A DNA stretch of 64,000 bases from Roseovarius marisflavi. GTDB lineage: Bacteria > Pseudomonadota > Alphaproteobacteria > Rhodobacterales > Rhodobacteraceae. The notes below the pieces were generated by a model that did not search any database, was not told the origin of the DNA, and saw only the letters and a list, made by a program, of their open reading frames with translations. How positions within the stretch are numbered: position 1 is the first letter of the stretch; each line of letters begins with the position of its first letter. Location of the stretch: positions 186,001 to 250,000 of the forward strand of contig NZ_FRBN01000001.1 in NCBI RefSeq assembly GCF_900142625.1, read 5' to 3'. A program made the position numbers and the translations under genes. Below, piece after piece: positions 24,349-33,187 of this stretch.

Positions 24349-27300
24349 ATGCCGATTAATAAAGTGGAAGGCGACAACGCCGCGAATCCTATTGATCTGG
24401 GGTACATTACCGATGTTGAAGGCGATCAAATCGACAACAATGACGCGGCGGATGGATCGAACGACGACGTGGTGGATGGCTTTGGCGGCGACGACACGAT
24501 CCTCTCCGAAGACGGCAATGACACCGTCTATGCGGGCTCTGGCAGCGACAGCGTTGACGGCGGTATCGGCAATGACGTCATTTTCGGCGACAGTTCCAGC
24601 CCTGATGCAGGCGGGCGCGAAAGTTTTGAATGGGATCTTGCACCCGATCCCGATGACGCGGCCCCGATCGAAAGCGGCGATCCGATCACCGGCTTCACCC
24701 AGAACACCGGCACCGTCGATGTAACCTTCTCTCAACTCGCGGCTACGGGCCCGAGCACCACCGACTTTGCGGCCAACCCGCAAACTGTTGATGGCATTGA
24801 CACAGACGGCACGCCTGCCGATCCCAACAGCTCGCTTGCCGTTGATCTGGACAGCGAGCGGACCTTTACCGACATCAAGCTGGAATTTTCCGGCGGGGTC
24901 GAGAATATTTCTTTCCGGATCAATGATCTGGATGGGGACGAAAATATCCGGGTCTTTGCGTTTGATGAGTTCGACAACCTGGTTCCGGTTTCCCTGACCC
25001 CCGGCGCGGGCGTGATTGCGCCAGGCTCTGACGTGGCAGAAGGCACGCACAGCAGCGCAACGCTGGCTGATGATGATGCTGACAATTCGGTTCTGGTCGA
25101 TATCCCGGGTCCGGCTGTTTCGCTGGTTATCCGCTACGCTGAATCTGGCCCCGATAGCGACGGGATCAACGTTACCGACGTTTACTTCGACGCCCCCGGC
25201 GGCGCCATCGACACCGGCGTGCCGGGCGATGACACCCTTTTGGGCGGCGACGGCGATGACAGCCTGTTTGGCGAAGAGGGTGACGATGTTCTGACCGGCG
25301 GCGCGGGCGCCGACTCGATTGAAGGGGGCGATGATCAGGACCTGATCATTGGTGGCACCGCAGGCGACGTGGCCGATGGCGGCAGCACCGGCGTGGACAA
25401 CGACACCCTTGACCTCAGCGGCTCTGGCCCGCTTCGGGTAGCCGAGGAAACCACCGATCCTGATGGCAATTCGACCTCCGGGCGGATTGAATTCCTTGAT
25501 GGCGACGGCGCAGTGACCGGCGAAATGACCTTCCGAGAGATCGAGAACCTGATCCTGCCCGAGAACAACCCGCCGGTGACCGTGGATGACACGGCCGTCA
25601 CCGACGAGGATACGTCGGTCGATATTCCGGTTCTGGCCAACGACAGCGATCCGGATGGCGATACCCTGCGTGTCGACAGCGTCGGCCCGGCGGGCAATGG
25701 CACCACCGCGATCAACCCGGATGGCACCGTTGCCTATACGCCCAATGCGGGCTTTAGCGGCACCGACACGTTCGAGTATACCGTAACCGACGACAACGGC
25801 GGCACCGATACCGCCACCGTGACCGTGATTGTGGGAGACACACCGCCGACACGCGACGGGATTGTGGATGGCACGCCGGGCGACGATCTGATCGACACCG
25901 ACTATACGGGCGATCCGGATGGTGACCTTGTCGATGCGGGCGATGCCATTCTGCCCGGCGCCGCGCCGGATGATGACAGCATTCGTGCCGGCGACGGCGA
26001 TGACACGGTCCTGGCTGGTCGTGGCGACGATCAGGTCGACGCAGGCGACGGCAGCGATAGCGTGTTCGGCGGTGTCGGCGATGACCTTATCGACACAAGC
26101 GCACCGCTGAGCAGCGCACCGCTTCCCGATCTCGGATTTCCGCCTTTGGTTCCGGTTGATGGCGACCCCGAGAATGACCGCGACTTTGTCTCGGGCGGCG
26201 ATGGCAATGACACCATCACCACCGGCGACGATGCCGACACCATCACAGGTGGCGCAGGCGACGACGTGATCGATGGCGGGATTGATGCCGATGTGATTGA
26301 TGGTGACGACGGCAACGACACAATCGTCGGCAGCGAAGGCTCGGATACGATCCGTGCCGGCGAGGGCGATGATCTGGTCTATGGCGGGCTGGATCCAAGA
26401 TTTCCGGACGAGCTCAACATTCCCGACGCCACCGATCCGGTCACCAATAACGGTCAGGATCTGATCTTTGGCCAAGGCGGCAATGACACGATCTTTGGTC
26501 AGGATGACGATGATACGATCTTTGGTGGCACCGGCGACGATGTGATCGACGGTGGCATTGATAACGATGTGATCGAGGGCGGCGACGGTGACGACTCGCT
26601 TGACGGCAACAACGGTGATGACAGCCTGTCGGGCGGCGACGGTGACGACTCGCTGCGCGGTCAGGCTGGGAATGACACGCTCGACGGCGGCGATGGTGAT
26701 GACGTGCTGGCCGGTGGCGATGGCGACGACACCATTTCCGGCGGTGCAGGTGATGACAACATCCGTGGCCAGAGTGGAAGCAACCTGATCGCAGGCGGTG
26801 ATGGGGACGATACCATCAACAGCGGCTTCGGCGATGATACGGTCACCGGCGGCGCCGGCGACGACAGCATCAGCGGCCAGACCGGCGATGATCTTCTAAG
26901 CGGCGGTGTCGGCGATGACACCGTCGAGGGCGGCAATGGCGACGACACCATCTCGGGCGGCGAGGGCGCCGATCTTCTGCTGGGGCGCGCCGATGCGGAT
27001 GTCTTCATTGACGTCGGCGCCGGTGATACGGTCGATGGCGGCACTGGCGTCACCAGTGGTGAGGATTTCGACACGCTTGATCTCACGGGGCTGGGACCAT
27101 TCCGCGTTGTTGATGAAACCGTCGATCCCGACCGCGACTCCAGCAGTGGCACTGTCGAGTTCCTTGATGGTGACGGTGTCGTAACAGGCGCGCTCGAGTT
27201 CCGCGAGATCGAGAACCTGATCCCCTGTTTCACCCCCGGCACGGTGATTGCGACGCCGCGCGGTGAAAAGCTTGTCGAAGAGTTGCAGGTTGGTGATCGC

Positions 27301-27807
27301 ATCATCACGCGCGATAATGGTCTTCAGGAAATCCGCTGGATCGGACACCGCGCGCTTGGAGGTCAGGATCTGATCAAGTCGCCGCATCTCAGGCCGGTTC
27401 TGATCCGGGCGGGGGCGCTTGGCCAGGGTCTGCCGGAGCGTGACATGCTGGTCAGCCCGCAGCACCGCATCCTGCTCAACAACGAACGCGCGGCGCTTTA
27501 CTTTGAAGAGCGCGAAGTTCTGGCCGCGGCCAAGCACCTGACCGGCCTTGACGGTGTGGATACGGTCGAAAGCAGCGGCACGACCTATATCCACTTCATG
27601 TTCGATCAACACGAAGTGGTTCTGTCGAACGGCGCCTGGACCGAAAGCTTCCAGCCGGGTGAACAGGTTCTGGATGGCATGGGCAGCGCGCAGCGCGATG
27701 AAATCTACGACCTGTTCCCGGAACTGCGCGATGTCAAAGGCCTTGAGGCCTATCAGTCGGCGCGCCGCTCTCTCAAGCGGCATGAAGCACGGTTGTTGGT
27801 TAAATAA
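24349..27807 (+). CDS. Large RTX-repeat protein with C-terminal Hint domain
   Basis: A 1152-residue, very acidic protein without a Sec signal, as expected of type I secretion substrates. Order: short RTX block (about 35-85); a beta-rich domain (about 90-285) with no assigned family; RTX repeats (about 290-350); a 42-residue block at 360-401 ending FREIENLIL; a cadherin/Big-like domain (about 405-500) with VDDTAVTDEDTSVDIPVLAND; long GGxGxDxhx RTX arrays (about 505-905); a second copy of the block (916-958); then a Hint domain from Cys960 (CFTPGTVIATPRG ... SPQHRILL ... HEVVLSNGAWTES). ATG 24349 has AGGAGA upstream; the longer open frame is leader. Hint_2-type domains can self-cleave; no splicing C-terminal block is seen. 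No HlyB/D genes are near. Confidence 0.85.
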   Translation: MPINKVEGDNAANPIDLGYITDVEGDQIDNNDAADGSNDDVVDGFGGDDTILSEDGNDTVYAGSGSDSVDGGIGNDVIFGDSSSPDAGGRESFEWDLAPDPDDAAPIESGDPITGFTQNTGTVDVTFSQLAATGPSTTDFAANPQTVDGIDTDGTPADPNSSLAVDLDSERTFTDIKLEFSGGVENISFRINDLDGDENIRVFAFDEFDNLVPVSLTPGAGVIAPGSDVAEGTHSSATLADDDADNSVLVDIPGPAVSLVIRYAESGPDSDGINVTDVYFDAPGGAIDTGVPGDDTLLGGDGDDSLFGEEGDDVLTGGAGADSIEGGDDQDLIIGGTAGDVADGGSTGVDNDTLDLSGSGPLRVAEETTDPDGNSTSGRIEFLDGDGAVTGEMTFREIENLILPENNPPVTVDDTAVTDEDTSVDIPVLANDSDPDGDTLRVDSVGPAGNGTTAINPDGTVAYTPNAGFSGTDTFEYTVTDDNGGTDTATVTVIVGDTPPTRDGIVDGTPGDDLIDTDYTGDPDGDLVDAGDAILPGAAPDDDSIRAGDGDDTVLAGRGDDQVDAGDGSDSVFGGVGDDLIDTSAPLSSAPLPDLGFPPLVPVDGDPENDRDFVSGGDGNDTITTGDDADTITGGAGDDVIDGGIDADVIDGDDGNDTIVGSEGSDTIRAGEGDDLVYGGLDPRFPDELNIPDATDPVTNNGQDLIFGQGGNDTIFGQDDDDTIFGGTGDDVIDGGIDNDVIEGGDGDDSLDGNNGDDSLSGGDGDDSLRGQAGNDTLDGGDGDDVLAGGDGDDTISGGAGDDNIRGQSGSNLIAGGDGDDTINSGFGDDTVTGGAGDDSISGQTGDDLLSGGVGDDTVEGGNGDDTISGGEGADLLLGRADADVFIDVGAGDTVDGGTGVTSGEDFDTLDLTGLGPFRVVDETVDPDRDSSSGTVEFLDGDGVVTGALEFREIENLIPCFTPGTVIATPRGEKLVEELQVGDRIITRDNGLQEIRWIGHRALGGQDLIKSPHLRPVLIRAGALGQGLPERDMLVSPQHRILLNNERAALYFEEREVLAAAKHLTGLDGVDTVESSGTTYIHFMFDQHEVVLSNGAWTESFQPGEQVLDGMGSAQRDEIYDLFPELRDVKGLEAYQSARRSLKRHEARLLVK

Positions 27808-27825
27808 GTCATTCGGTTTGCAGCG

Positions 27826-27858
27826 GGCCTGCCCATCCCCTTTGGGGATGGGTTGGCC
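27826..27858. terminator. Strong hairpin after RTX gene
   Basis: CCCATCCCC-TTT-GGGGATGGG is a perfect 9-bp stem, with GGCC/GGCC extending it further out. It lies 19 nt past the RTX stop. There is no clear T tract, so it may stabilise the mRNA end or act together with the next hairpin. Confidence 0.55.
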
Positions 27859-27900
27859 AGAAATCGGTTGCGGGGGCTGACCCGGTTTCAAAAAAGTAAA

Positions 27901-27925
27901 CCATCCCGGCCATTGGCCGGGATGG
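27901..27925. terminator. Bidirectional intrinsic terminator
   Basis: CCATCCCGGCC-ATT-GGCCGGGATGG is a perfect 11-bp stem. On the plus strand TTTCGGTT follows; on the minus strand TTTACTTTTTTG follows. It sits between the convergent RTX and MobA/MocA-like genes and can serve both. Confidence 0.75.
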
Positions 27926-27952
27926 TTTCGGTTCAGGGAGCAATGAATAAGG

Positions 27953-28552
27953 TTAGCGTCCGCTGCGCGCCCGCCATGCGGCCCAGGCCTCGGGTGTATC
28001 CAGGTCGGTGGTGGCATGGGCATCGGGCAGGGTGAGCTGCATCACCGGCTCTGATCGCAGGAGCGCGCGCGCGCCCTCATCGCCGCTTAGACGCTTGAGC
28101 GCGGGAAACAGGCCAGCCGGGAAAATCACCGGATGACCGGCAGTGCCATCGGCATCTGTGGCGCGGTATATATGTTTAAAATCAAAATCCTGAAGCATGA
28201 TCTTAAGGTCGCGCACCTCAAGATCTGGCATGTCGGCCAGAACCACCATTAGCCCCGCCGCATGACGGTTTGCGGCCCAATCCGCGCCGTGGCGGATCGA
28301 GGCGGCCATGCCCTCGGCGGCATCGGGCACGTCTTGCAGGTGTAGCCGGTGATCGGTGATCCCGGCGAGCGCCGCGCGCCGCGCCGGGCGATCCAAAGGC
28401 AGGGTCACCAGAACGTCACAGCGGCTTTGCAACGCCATCAAGACCTGTCGGCGCAACAGGGGCAGGCCGTCCACCGGTTCCAGCAGCTTGTCGCGCGGCG
28501 CCATGCGCGAGGACGCCCCAGCGGCAGGAACAAGCAGCGCGACATCGGGCAT
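27953..28552 (-). CDS. MobA/MocA-like nucleotidyltransferase
   Basis: A 199-residue NTP_transf_3 protein. The nucleotide-binding start LLVPAAGASSRMAPRDKLLEPV (loop AGASSRM ... DK) and the metal-binding LADMPDL motif are present, then GTAGHPVIFP and SGDEGARALL. This pattern is that of MocA, which adds CMP to molybdopterin for hydroxylases of the xanthine dehydrogenase family, so it may serve the hydroxylase at 12-16 kb. It follows the ABC transporter permease genes on the same strand with a 24-nt gap but need not be functionally linked. Confidence 0.82.
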   Translation of the reverse strand: MPDVALLVPAAGASSRMAPRDKLLEPVDGLPLLRRQVLMALQSRCDVLVTLPLDRPARRAALAGITDHRLHLQDVPDAAEGMAASIRHGADWAANRHAAGLMVVLADMPDLEVRDLKIMLQDFDFKHIYRATDADGTAGHPVIFPAGLFPALKRLSGDEGARALLRSEPVMQLTLPDAHATTDLDTPEAWAAWRARSGR

Positions 28553-28576
28553 GGCAGACTCCTTGAGGCGGGCGGC

Positions 28577-29383
28577 CTAGCGGATCATGTTCATCCGGAT
28601 CTTGAGCCTGCGGCGCGCCTCCTGCGGCAGATGCCGGTTCAGGTAACGGTTGATCAGGCCAAAGCAGGTGATAACCCCAAGCGTCAAAAGGATAAAATAC
28701 CCCGCGAGGATCGGGTAGGGCACGAAGGGGTTGAAGGTCTTGTCGGCGAAATACTTGGCGTAATAGAGCGCATCGCCGCGTTGTTGCCAGACCGGAAAGC
28801 CGGAAAAGAACACCAGCGTGGTGGCATGAAACAAAAAGATTGCTTCATTGGTATAGGCAGGCCAGGCAAGCCGCAGCATGGTTGGCCAGATAATCCGGCG
28901 AAACCGCGCCAGACCGCTAAAGCCATAGGCATCGGCCGCCTCGACATCGCCCTTTGGGATCGAGCGCAGCGCGCCATAGAAGATCTCGCCGGAATAGGCG
29001 GCGGTGTTGAGAAACAGCACGATCAGCGCCCCAAGCCAGGCCGAGGTCAGCACACCAAAGAACGGGCTGACCATCTTGAGCGAGAGAAAGAAGAAATAGG
29101 CGAAAAAGAACTGAATGAACAACGGCGAGCCGCGAAACACGAAAATGAACCACTCTGACGGTTTGCGCAAAAGCGGGTTGGGCGAGGCCTTGCCAAGCGC
29201 CACAGCGGTGGCCAGCATAAAGCCCGTCAAAAGCGCGAAAGCCCCGAAGTAGATGTTCCAGATCATGCCTGATCCGATCAGGGTTATCTGATCGCAGAGC
29301 GTGAAATTATCGCGGGGCAGCAGGCGCTCGCCGATGCCGATGCTGCGCAGGGCGTAATCCTGAACGGTTTGAAAACAGCTCAT
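28577..29383 (-). CDS. Polar amino acid ABC transporter, permease (HisM-like)
   Basis: A 268-residue inner-membrane permease with five to six hydrophobic segments. The EAA loop that contacts the ATPase is EAADAYGFSGLARFRRIIWP. The FRGSPLFIQFFFAYFF stretch is typical of polar amino acid permeases. It overlaps the other permease gene by 4 nt; the two would form the heterodimeric channel. Substrate is probably a basic or polar amino acid, by analogy with the histidine/arginine systems. Confidence 0.9.
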   Translation of the reverse strand: MSCFQTVQDYALRSIGIGERLLPRDNFTLCDQITLIGSGMIWNIYFGAFALLTGFMLATAVALGKASPNPLLRKPSEWFIFVFRGSPLFIQFFFAYFFFLSLKMVSPFFGVLTSAWLGALIVLFLNTAAYSGEIFYGALRSIPKGDVEAADAYGFSGLARFRRIIWPTMLRLAWPAYTNEAIFLFHATTLVFFSGFPVWQQRGDALYYAKYFADKTFNPFVPYPILAGYFILLTLGVITCFGLINRYLNRHLPQEARRRLKIRMNMIR

Positions 29384-30264
29384 GCGGCGGCCTTTCTCTG
29401 GGACTCGCCGCCAGTGGTCGCCTGTCCATGACTGAGCTTTCTCATCAGTTTTTCAAGGAACACCTCCGAGACCCGTGTGATACCGAGATAAAACACCATC
29501 AGCCCGAGAAAATACCACATGCGCCAGTCGCCATGCGGGTATTCGGTAAAGCGGGGGTTGGCGGTGCCGCCAAGTTCGCGCGCCCAATAGACGATATCCT
29601 CGACCCCGAGCAGAAACAGCAAGGGCGTGGCCTTGATCAGCACCATCCACAGGTTGCTCAGGCCGGGCAGGGCATAGACCCACATCTGTGGCACGAGGAT
29701 GCGCCAAAAGCTTTGGCTCCGCGTCATGCCATAGGCCTCGGCGGTTTCCATCTGGGCGCGCGGTACGGCGCGCATGGCGCCAAACATGACATTGGCCGCA
29801 AAAGCGCCGAACACGATGGCAAAAGTCAGAACTGCGAGGAAAAACCCATAGGTTTCATGCACCCATTGCGGGGCGCTCCCGAGCGGCAGTTTCGCCGCCT
29901 GACAAACCACGAAATCATTGCCCTGGCGGACCGGTTGATCCCAGTCAGGACAGAGCACCTGATGGCGCATCCATTCAAATCCCTGATCAAGCGCGATGAC
30001 GAAGAACAGGAAAAAGGCGATGTCGGGCACGCCGCGCACCACCGAAATATAGGATTTGCCGAACCATCGAACCGGCAACAGATGCGAGCGCGCGGCCATT
30101 GCCCCGCCAAAGCCAAAGGCCAGGGCCGTCGGCGCGGTAATCGCGAGCAATAACAGAACCGTCGCCACCGCATAATAAAGCTGCATGTGCTTGGTCGTCG
30201 TCAAATAGCACGACAGCCAATTCAGCCCATCAAGGGCGGCCGGATCAGAGCAGAATGAAAACAT
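29380..30264 (-). CDS. Polar amino acid ABC transporter, permease (HisQ-like)
   Basis: A 294-residue permease, slightly long for the family because of a periplasmic insert around HQVLCPDWDQPVRQGNDF (about residues 95-130) that contains two or three cysteines. The EAA loop reads ETAEAYGMTRSQSFWRILVP. Hydrophobic segments are consistent with five or six helices, and VRGVPDIAFFLFF is the usual family motif. It lies downstream of the binding protein gene across a hairpin and pairs with the HisM-like permease. Confidence 0.9.
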   Translation of the reverse strand: MFSFCSDPAALDGLNWLSCYLTTTKHMQLYYAVATVLLLLAITAPTALAFGFGGAMAARSHLLPVRWFGKSYISVVRGVPDIAFFLFFVIALDQGFEWMRHQVLCPDWDQPVRQGNDFVVCQAAKLPLGSAPQWVHETYGFFLAVLTFAIVFGAFAANVMFGAMRAVPRAQMETAEAYGMTRSQSFWRILVPQMWVYALPGLSNLWMVLIKATPLLFLLGVEDIVYWARELGGTANPRFTEYPHGDWRMWYFLGLMVFYLGITRVSEVFLEKLMRKLSHGQATTGGESQRKAAA

Positions 30265-30287
30265 TGCATCTGGCCTTATCGGGAAAG

Positions 30288-30311
30288 GGCGGGGCCGGGT
30301 CTGGCCCCGCC
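30288..30311 (-). other. Intercistronic hairpin after the binding protein gene
   Basis: GGCGGGGCC and GGCCCCGCC form a 9-bp GC stem with a 6-nt loop, 12 nt past the binding protein stop on the minus strand. There is no T tract. Such structures commonly stabilise the upstream mRNA so that more binding protein than permease is made. Confidence 0.6.
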
Positions 30312-30322
30312 GCAGGGCGTGA

Positions 30323-31036
30323 TCAGAACGTCAGGCCGATGTCCCATTTGTCGATCATGGCGTTCAGGGTGCCATCGTCTTTCATCGACTTGATCGCGCC
30401 ATCAAGCGTGGCCTTCAGCTCGGTATCGCTTTCGCGCAAACCAAGGCCGACACCGCCGCCGATCAATTCCATCTGCTCCAGCAGCTCAAGTGCGGCATCG
30501 TCATCGGCGATCGGGGCAAGAAACGCGCGGTCGGCCAGAACCGCGTCGGCTTCGCCATTGCGCACCGCTGCGACGGTCTCTTCCGGGGTGGCATATTCCA
30601 CCAGTGTGGCGCCGCTTTCGGCCACGAAAGAGGCCTGGATCGTGCCGGTCTGGGCCGCGATCACGCCGGTTTTCACGTCAACACCGGCCGAGGCCGCGAG
30701 ATAGGCAGACGGATCGGGCAGGGTATAGTTTTGCGTGAAGTCAATAACTTCGTCGCGCTCGTCGGTGATCGACATGCCCGCGATGATGACGTCATAGTTG
30801 CCCGACACGAGGTTGGGAATGATGCTATCCCAATCGTTGGTGACCCATTCGCAGGTCAGCGCCGCGCGTTTGCAAAGTTCGTCGCCAAGCTCGCGCTCAA
30901 AGCCGTCAACCTCGCCTTTGTCATTGATGAAGTTATACGGAGGGTAGGCGCCCTCGGTGCCAAGACGGACGGTATCGGCCATCGCGAAACCGGTGCTCAG
31001 CGCCAGAGCGGCGGTGGTGAGTAGAAGTTTTTTCAT
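30323..31036 (-). CDS. Polar amino acid ABC transporter, periplasmic binding protein
   Basis: A 237-residue family 3 solute-binding protein with a Sec signal (MKKLLLTTAALALSTGFAMA, cleavage after AMA). TEGAYPPYNFINDKGEVDGFE and DVIIAGMSITDERDEVIDFT are characteristic; the latter contains the arginine region that binds the ligand alpha-carboxylate. It is close to lysine/arginine/ornithine and histidine-binding proteins in length. Located between the ATPase and permease genes in one operon; exported to the periplasm. Confidence 0.92.
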   Translation of the reverse strand: MKKLLLTTAALALSTGFAMADTVRLGTEGAYPPYNFINDKGEVDGFERELGDELCKRAALTCEWVTNDWDSIIPNLVSGNYDVIIAGMSITDERDEVIDFTQNYTLPDPSAYLAASAGVDVKTGVIAAQTGTIQASFVAESGATLVEYATPEETVAAVRNGEADAVLADRAFLAPIADDDAALELLEQMELIGGGVGLGLRESDTELKATLDGAIKSMKDDGTLNAMIDKWDIGLTF

Positions 31037-31065
31037 GTGAGTTCTCCCTTGGTTGGTACGTCGCC

Positions 31066-31842
31066 TCAACCCGGATTGGTCGAGCTGAGGAATTGTCGCA
31101 GGCGCTCGGATTTCGGAGCGCCGAAAAGCGTTTCGGGCGGGCCTTGTTCTTCGATCAGGCCTTGGTGCAGAAACACCACGTGGTCGCTGACATCGGCGGC
31201 CATTTTCATGTCATGGGTGACGATCATCATGGTGCGGCCTTCGTTGGCCAGATCACGAATGACGCGGATCACCTCTTGTTCAAGCTCGGGGTCAAGCGCG
31301 CTTGTGGGTTCGTCAAACAACAGCGCCTCGGGTTCCATGCAGAGCGCGCGCGCAATCGCGGCGCGCTGTTGCTGGCCGCCGGATAATTGGGCGGGAAAGA
31401 CATCGCATTTGTCGCCGATCCCGACCTTGTCGAGATGCTTGCGCGCGGCGGCCTCGACCTCGGCGCGCTCACGCCCCAGAACGGTCACCGGGGCCTCCAT
31501 CACATTTTGCAGGATGGTCATATGCGCCCAGAGGTTAAACTGTTGAAACACCATCGAAAGATTGGTGCGAATGCGCAAAACCTGGGTCGGATCGGCAGGG
31601 TGACGGTTCAGGCCCTCACCACGCCATTTCACCGGCTCGCCCTTGAACAGGATATCGCCCTGTTGACTGTCCTCCAACAGGTTGGCACAGCGCAAAACCG
31701 TAGATTTGCCCGACCCGGAAGATCCGATAAGCGAGACCACATCGCCCTTGCGCGCAGTGATCGAGACACCCTTGATGACCTCAAGCGCGCCATAGGCCTT
31801 GTGCAGGTTACGGATTTCAAGGACCGGGGTCGCATCTGACAA
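31066..31842 (-). CDS. Polar amino acid ABC transporter, ATP-binding protein (HisP-like)
   Basis: A 258-residue ABC ATPase with Walker A GSSGSGKST, Q-loop MVFQQFNLW, signature LSGGQQQR, Walker B ALLFDEPTSALD and the switch His in IVTHDMKM. The insertion VKWRGEGLNRHPADPTQVLRIR is typical of HisP-like proteins. I chose the TTG at 31842 (translating as MSDATPVLEIRNL) because homology begins there; an in-frame ATG at 31911 would add 23 unrelated residues. First gene of the transporter operon. Confidence 0.92.
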   Translation of the reverse strand: MSDATPVLEIRNLHKAYGALEVIKGVSITARKGDVVSLIGSSGSGKSTVLRCANLLEDSQQGDILFKGEPVKWRGEGLNRHPADPTQVLRIRTNLSMVFQQFNLWAHMTILQNVMEAPVTVLGRERAEVEAAARKHLDKVGIGDKCDVFPAQLSGGQQQRAAIARALCMEPEALLFDEPTSALDPELEQEVIRVIRDLANEGRTMMIVTHDMKMAADVSDHVVFLHQGLIEEQGPPETLFGAPKSERLRQFLSSTNPG

Positions 31843-31964
31843 GGTGGGGTTCCGTTTCGTTTGGGTCTTGTGTTCAGGTGTTAATAGGGCCGAAAAAATG
31901 GGCCGATGCAACGTGCAAAACGGTTGATTTCACCGCTTGAGTGCCAGAATGGAGGGGCTGGTGC

Positions 31965-32708
31965 TCAATTTGGGGGCGGTGGTGGCGGATTGGGCTGCGC
32001 AAGATAGGTCTCTGGGTCAATCCGGATAAGGCCGATTATCCCGAGGGTTGCGCGGTCGTCCTGCGATAGCCCAGAGATCGCCGATTGCAGCGCCTCAAAA
32101 ATCGGCGCCGGGTCACGGCCAAGCGCGCAGATATAGGGCAAGGTCGGGGATGGCTTGGTGCGCGCCAGAACCCTGAGAGTGGCGGCAAAGGGGTCATGGC
32201 GCTGCATCATCTTCCAGCTGAGCGCATCCAGTGCTGCGATGTCGGCGCGGTTTTCGGCCACGGCGCGGGCGGACTCGCGATGCGCACCGCTCTGCACGGG
32301 ATTGGAAAAGGTAAAGCCATGGGCGGCGGCATAGGTCTGGGGCGCGGCCCAGCCCGATTGCGACAGCGCCTCGTTATAGGCAAAGCGCGCCTCGGCAAAG
32401 TCACGCGGTGTTTCGCGCGGGTCCTCTGCGCGGGCGACCAACACAGAATAATAGTGCCCCGGTGGGCAGTCGGGCAAGTCGAGCACTGGCGTGCCCACAA
32501 TCGTCACTGTGCCATGCAGGCGCGCGCGGTACGGATAGCCACAGGTTTGCGACAGGATAAGGCCGGGGCTTTGCCAGTGATCCCAGACATCACCCGCTCG
32601 GCAAAGACGATCCGGGCCATATCCAAGATGCGCCCGTACCCCTTGCCAGAACCGGTCATTGGCGGCAGCCGTTTCCGGGCAGTCATACATCGGCAGGCTT
32701 GCGATCAT
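31965..32708 (-). CDS. PhnD-like phosphate/phosphonate-binding domain protein
   Basis: A 247-residue protein starting MIASLPMYDCPETAAANDRFW and showing GLILSQTCGYPYRARL, VLVARAED and ADIAALDALSWKMM, the pattern of the type 2 periplasmic-binding fold used by PhnD-like proteins. There is no signal peptide, so it may stay in the cytoplasm; its ligand is unknown. No transporter genes accompany it. It ends in a run of prolines (PNPPPPPPN). It overlaps the upstream TerB-like gene by 4 nt, so the two are cotranscribed. Confidence 0.7.
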   Translation of the reverse strand: MIASLPMYDCPETAAANDRFWQGVRAHLGYGPDRLCRAGDVWDHWQSPGLILSQTCGYPYRARLHGTVTIVGTPVLDLPDCPPGHYYSVLVARAEDPRETPRDFAEARFAYNEALSQSGWAAPQTYAAAHGFTFSNPVQSGAHRESARAVAENRADIAALDALSWKMMQRHDPFAATLRVLARTKPSPTLPYICALGRDPAPIFEALQSAISGLSQDDRATLGIIGLIRIDPETYLAQPNPPPPPPN

Positions 32709-33145
32709 GCGGGCGGCGTCATCCGTTGGCGCGCTATCGCGCTATCGCGGTCCGAAACACCCAAGAGGTTCGACACAAGCCGCAAAAGCGCGTCTTCATC
32801 CGCCTCGCGCACCCCGTCGGCCAAGGCAACCTGCCAGAGCGACTCGATCACGCCAAGGCGTTCCTCATAGGCCACCGCATCCTTGATCGCGCGGGTAAAG
32901 CGGACGGTATCGGGGGCCTCGGCCTCAAGATGTTCGGCCTGTTGGCGCAGCGCCTCGGCATCGGGTTTCGAGAGGCCGTAGCGCGCGGCAATGATCCGGG
33001 TGATCCGAATGATTTCATCGGCGGCGTAATCGCCATCGCTGCGCGCGACGCGCACCAAAAGGGCCGACAGGGCCAGCCGTGCATCCGCATCGGCCAGAGG
33101 TTCCGGGGCTGGTTGCACCAGCTTTCTGAGAAATTCACCAAACAT
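32705..33145 (-). CDS. TerB-like protein (first paralogue)
   Basis: A 146-residue helical, soluble protein of the tellurite-resistance TerB family. The core LALSALLVRVARSDGDYAADEIIRI has the acidic DGDY/E motif of TerB metal-binding domains, repeated in mirrored form in LWQVALADGVREADEDALL. It is clearly paralogous to the protein at 33188-33625. Despite the name, single TerB-domain proteins of this kind are not known to confer tellurite resistance. Function unknown. Confidence 0.75.
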   Translation of the reverse strand: MFGEFLRKLVQPAPEPLADADARLALSALLVRVARSDGDYAADEIIRITRIIAARYGLSKPDAEALRQQAEHLEAEAPDTVRFTRAIKDAVAYEERLGVIESLWQVALADGVREADEDALLRLVSNLLGVSDRDSAIARQRMTPPA

Positions 33146-33187
33146 GCCCTGAGTATAGGGCGCAAGGCCGGACGGGCCAATGGCAAT

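Noticed and set aside
24334..26475. 713-codon open frame antisense to the RTX gene
   Set aside because: Repetitive GC-rich RTX codons force an open antisense frame; no start signal or domain, and the sense strand is clearly coding.
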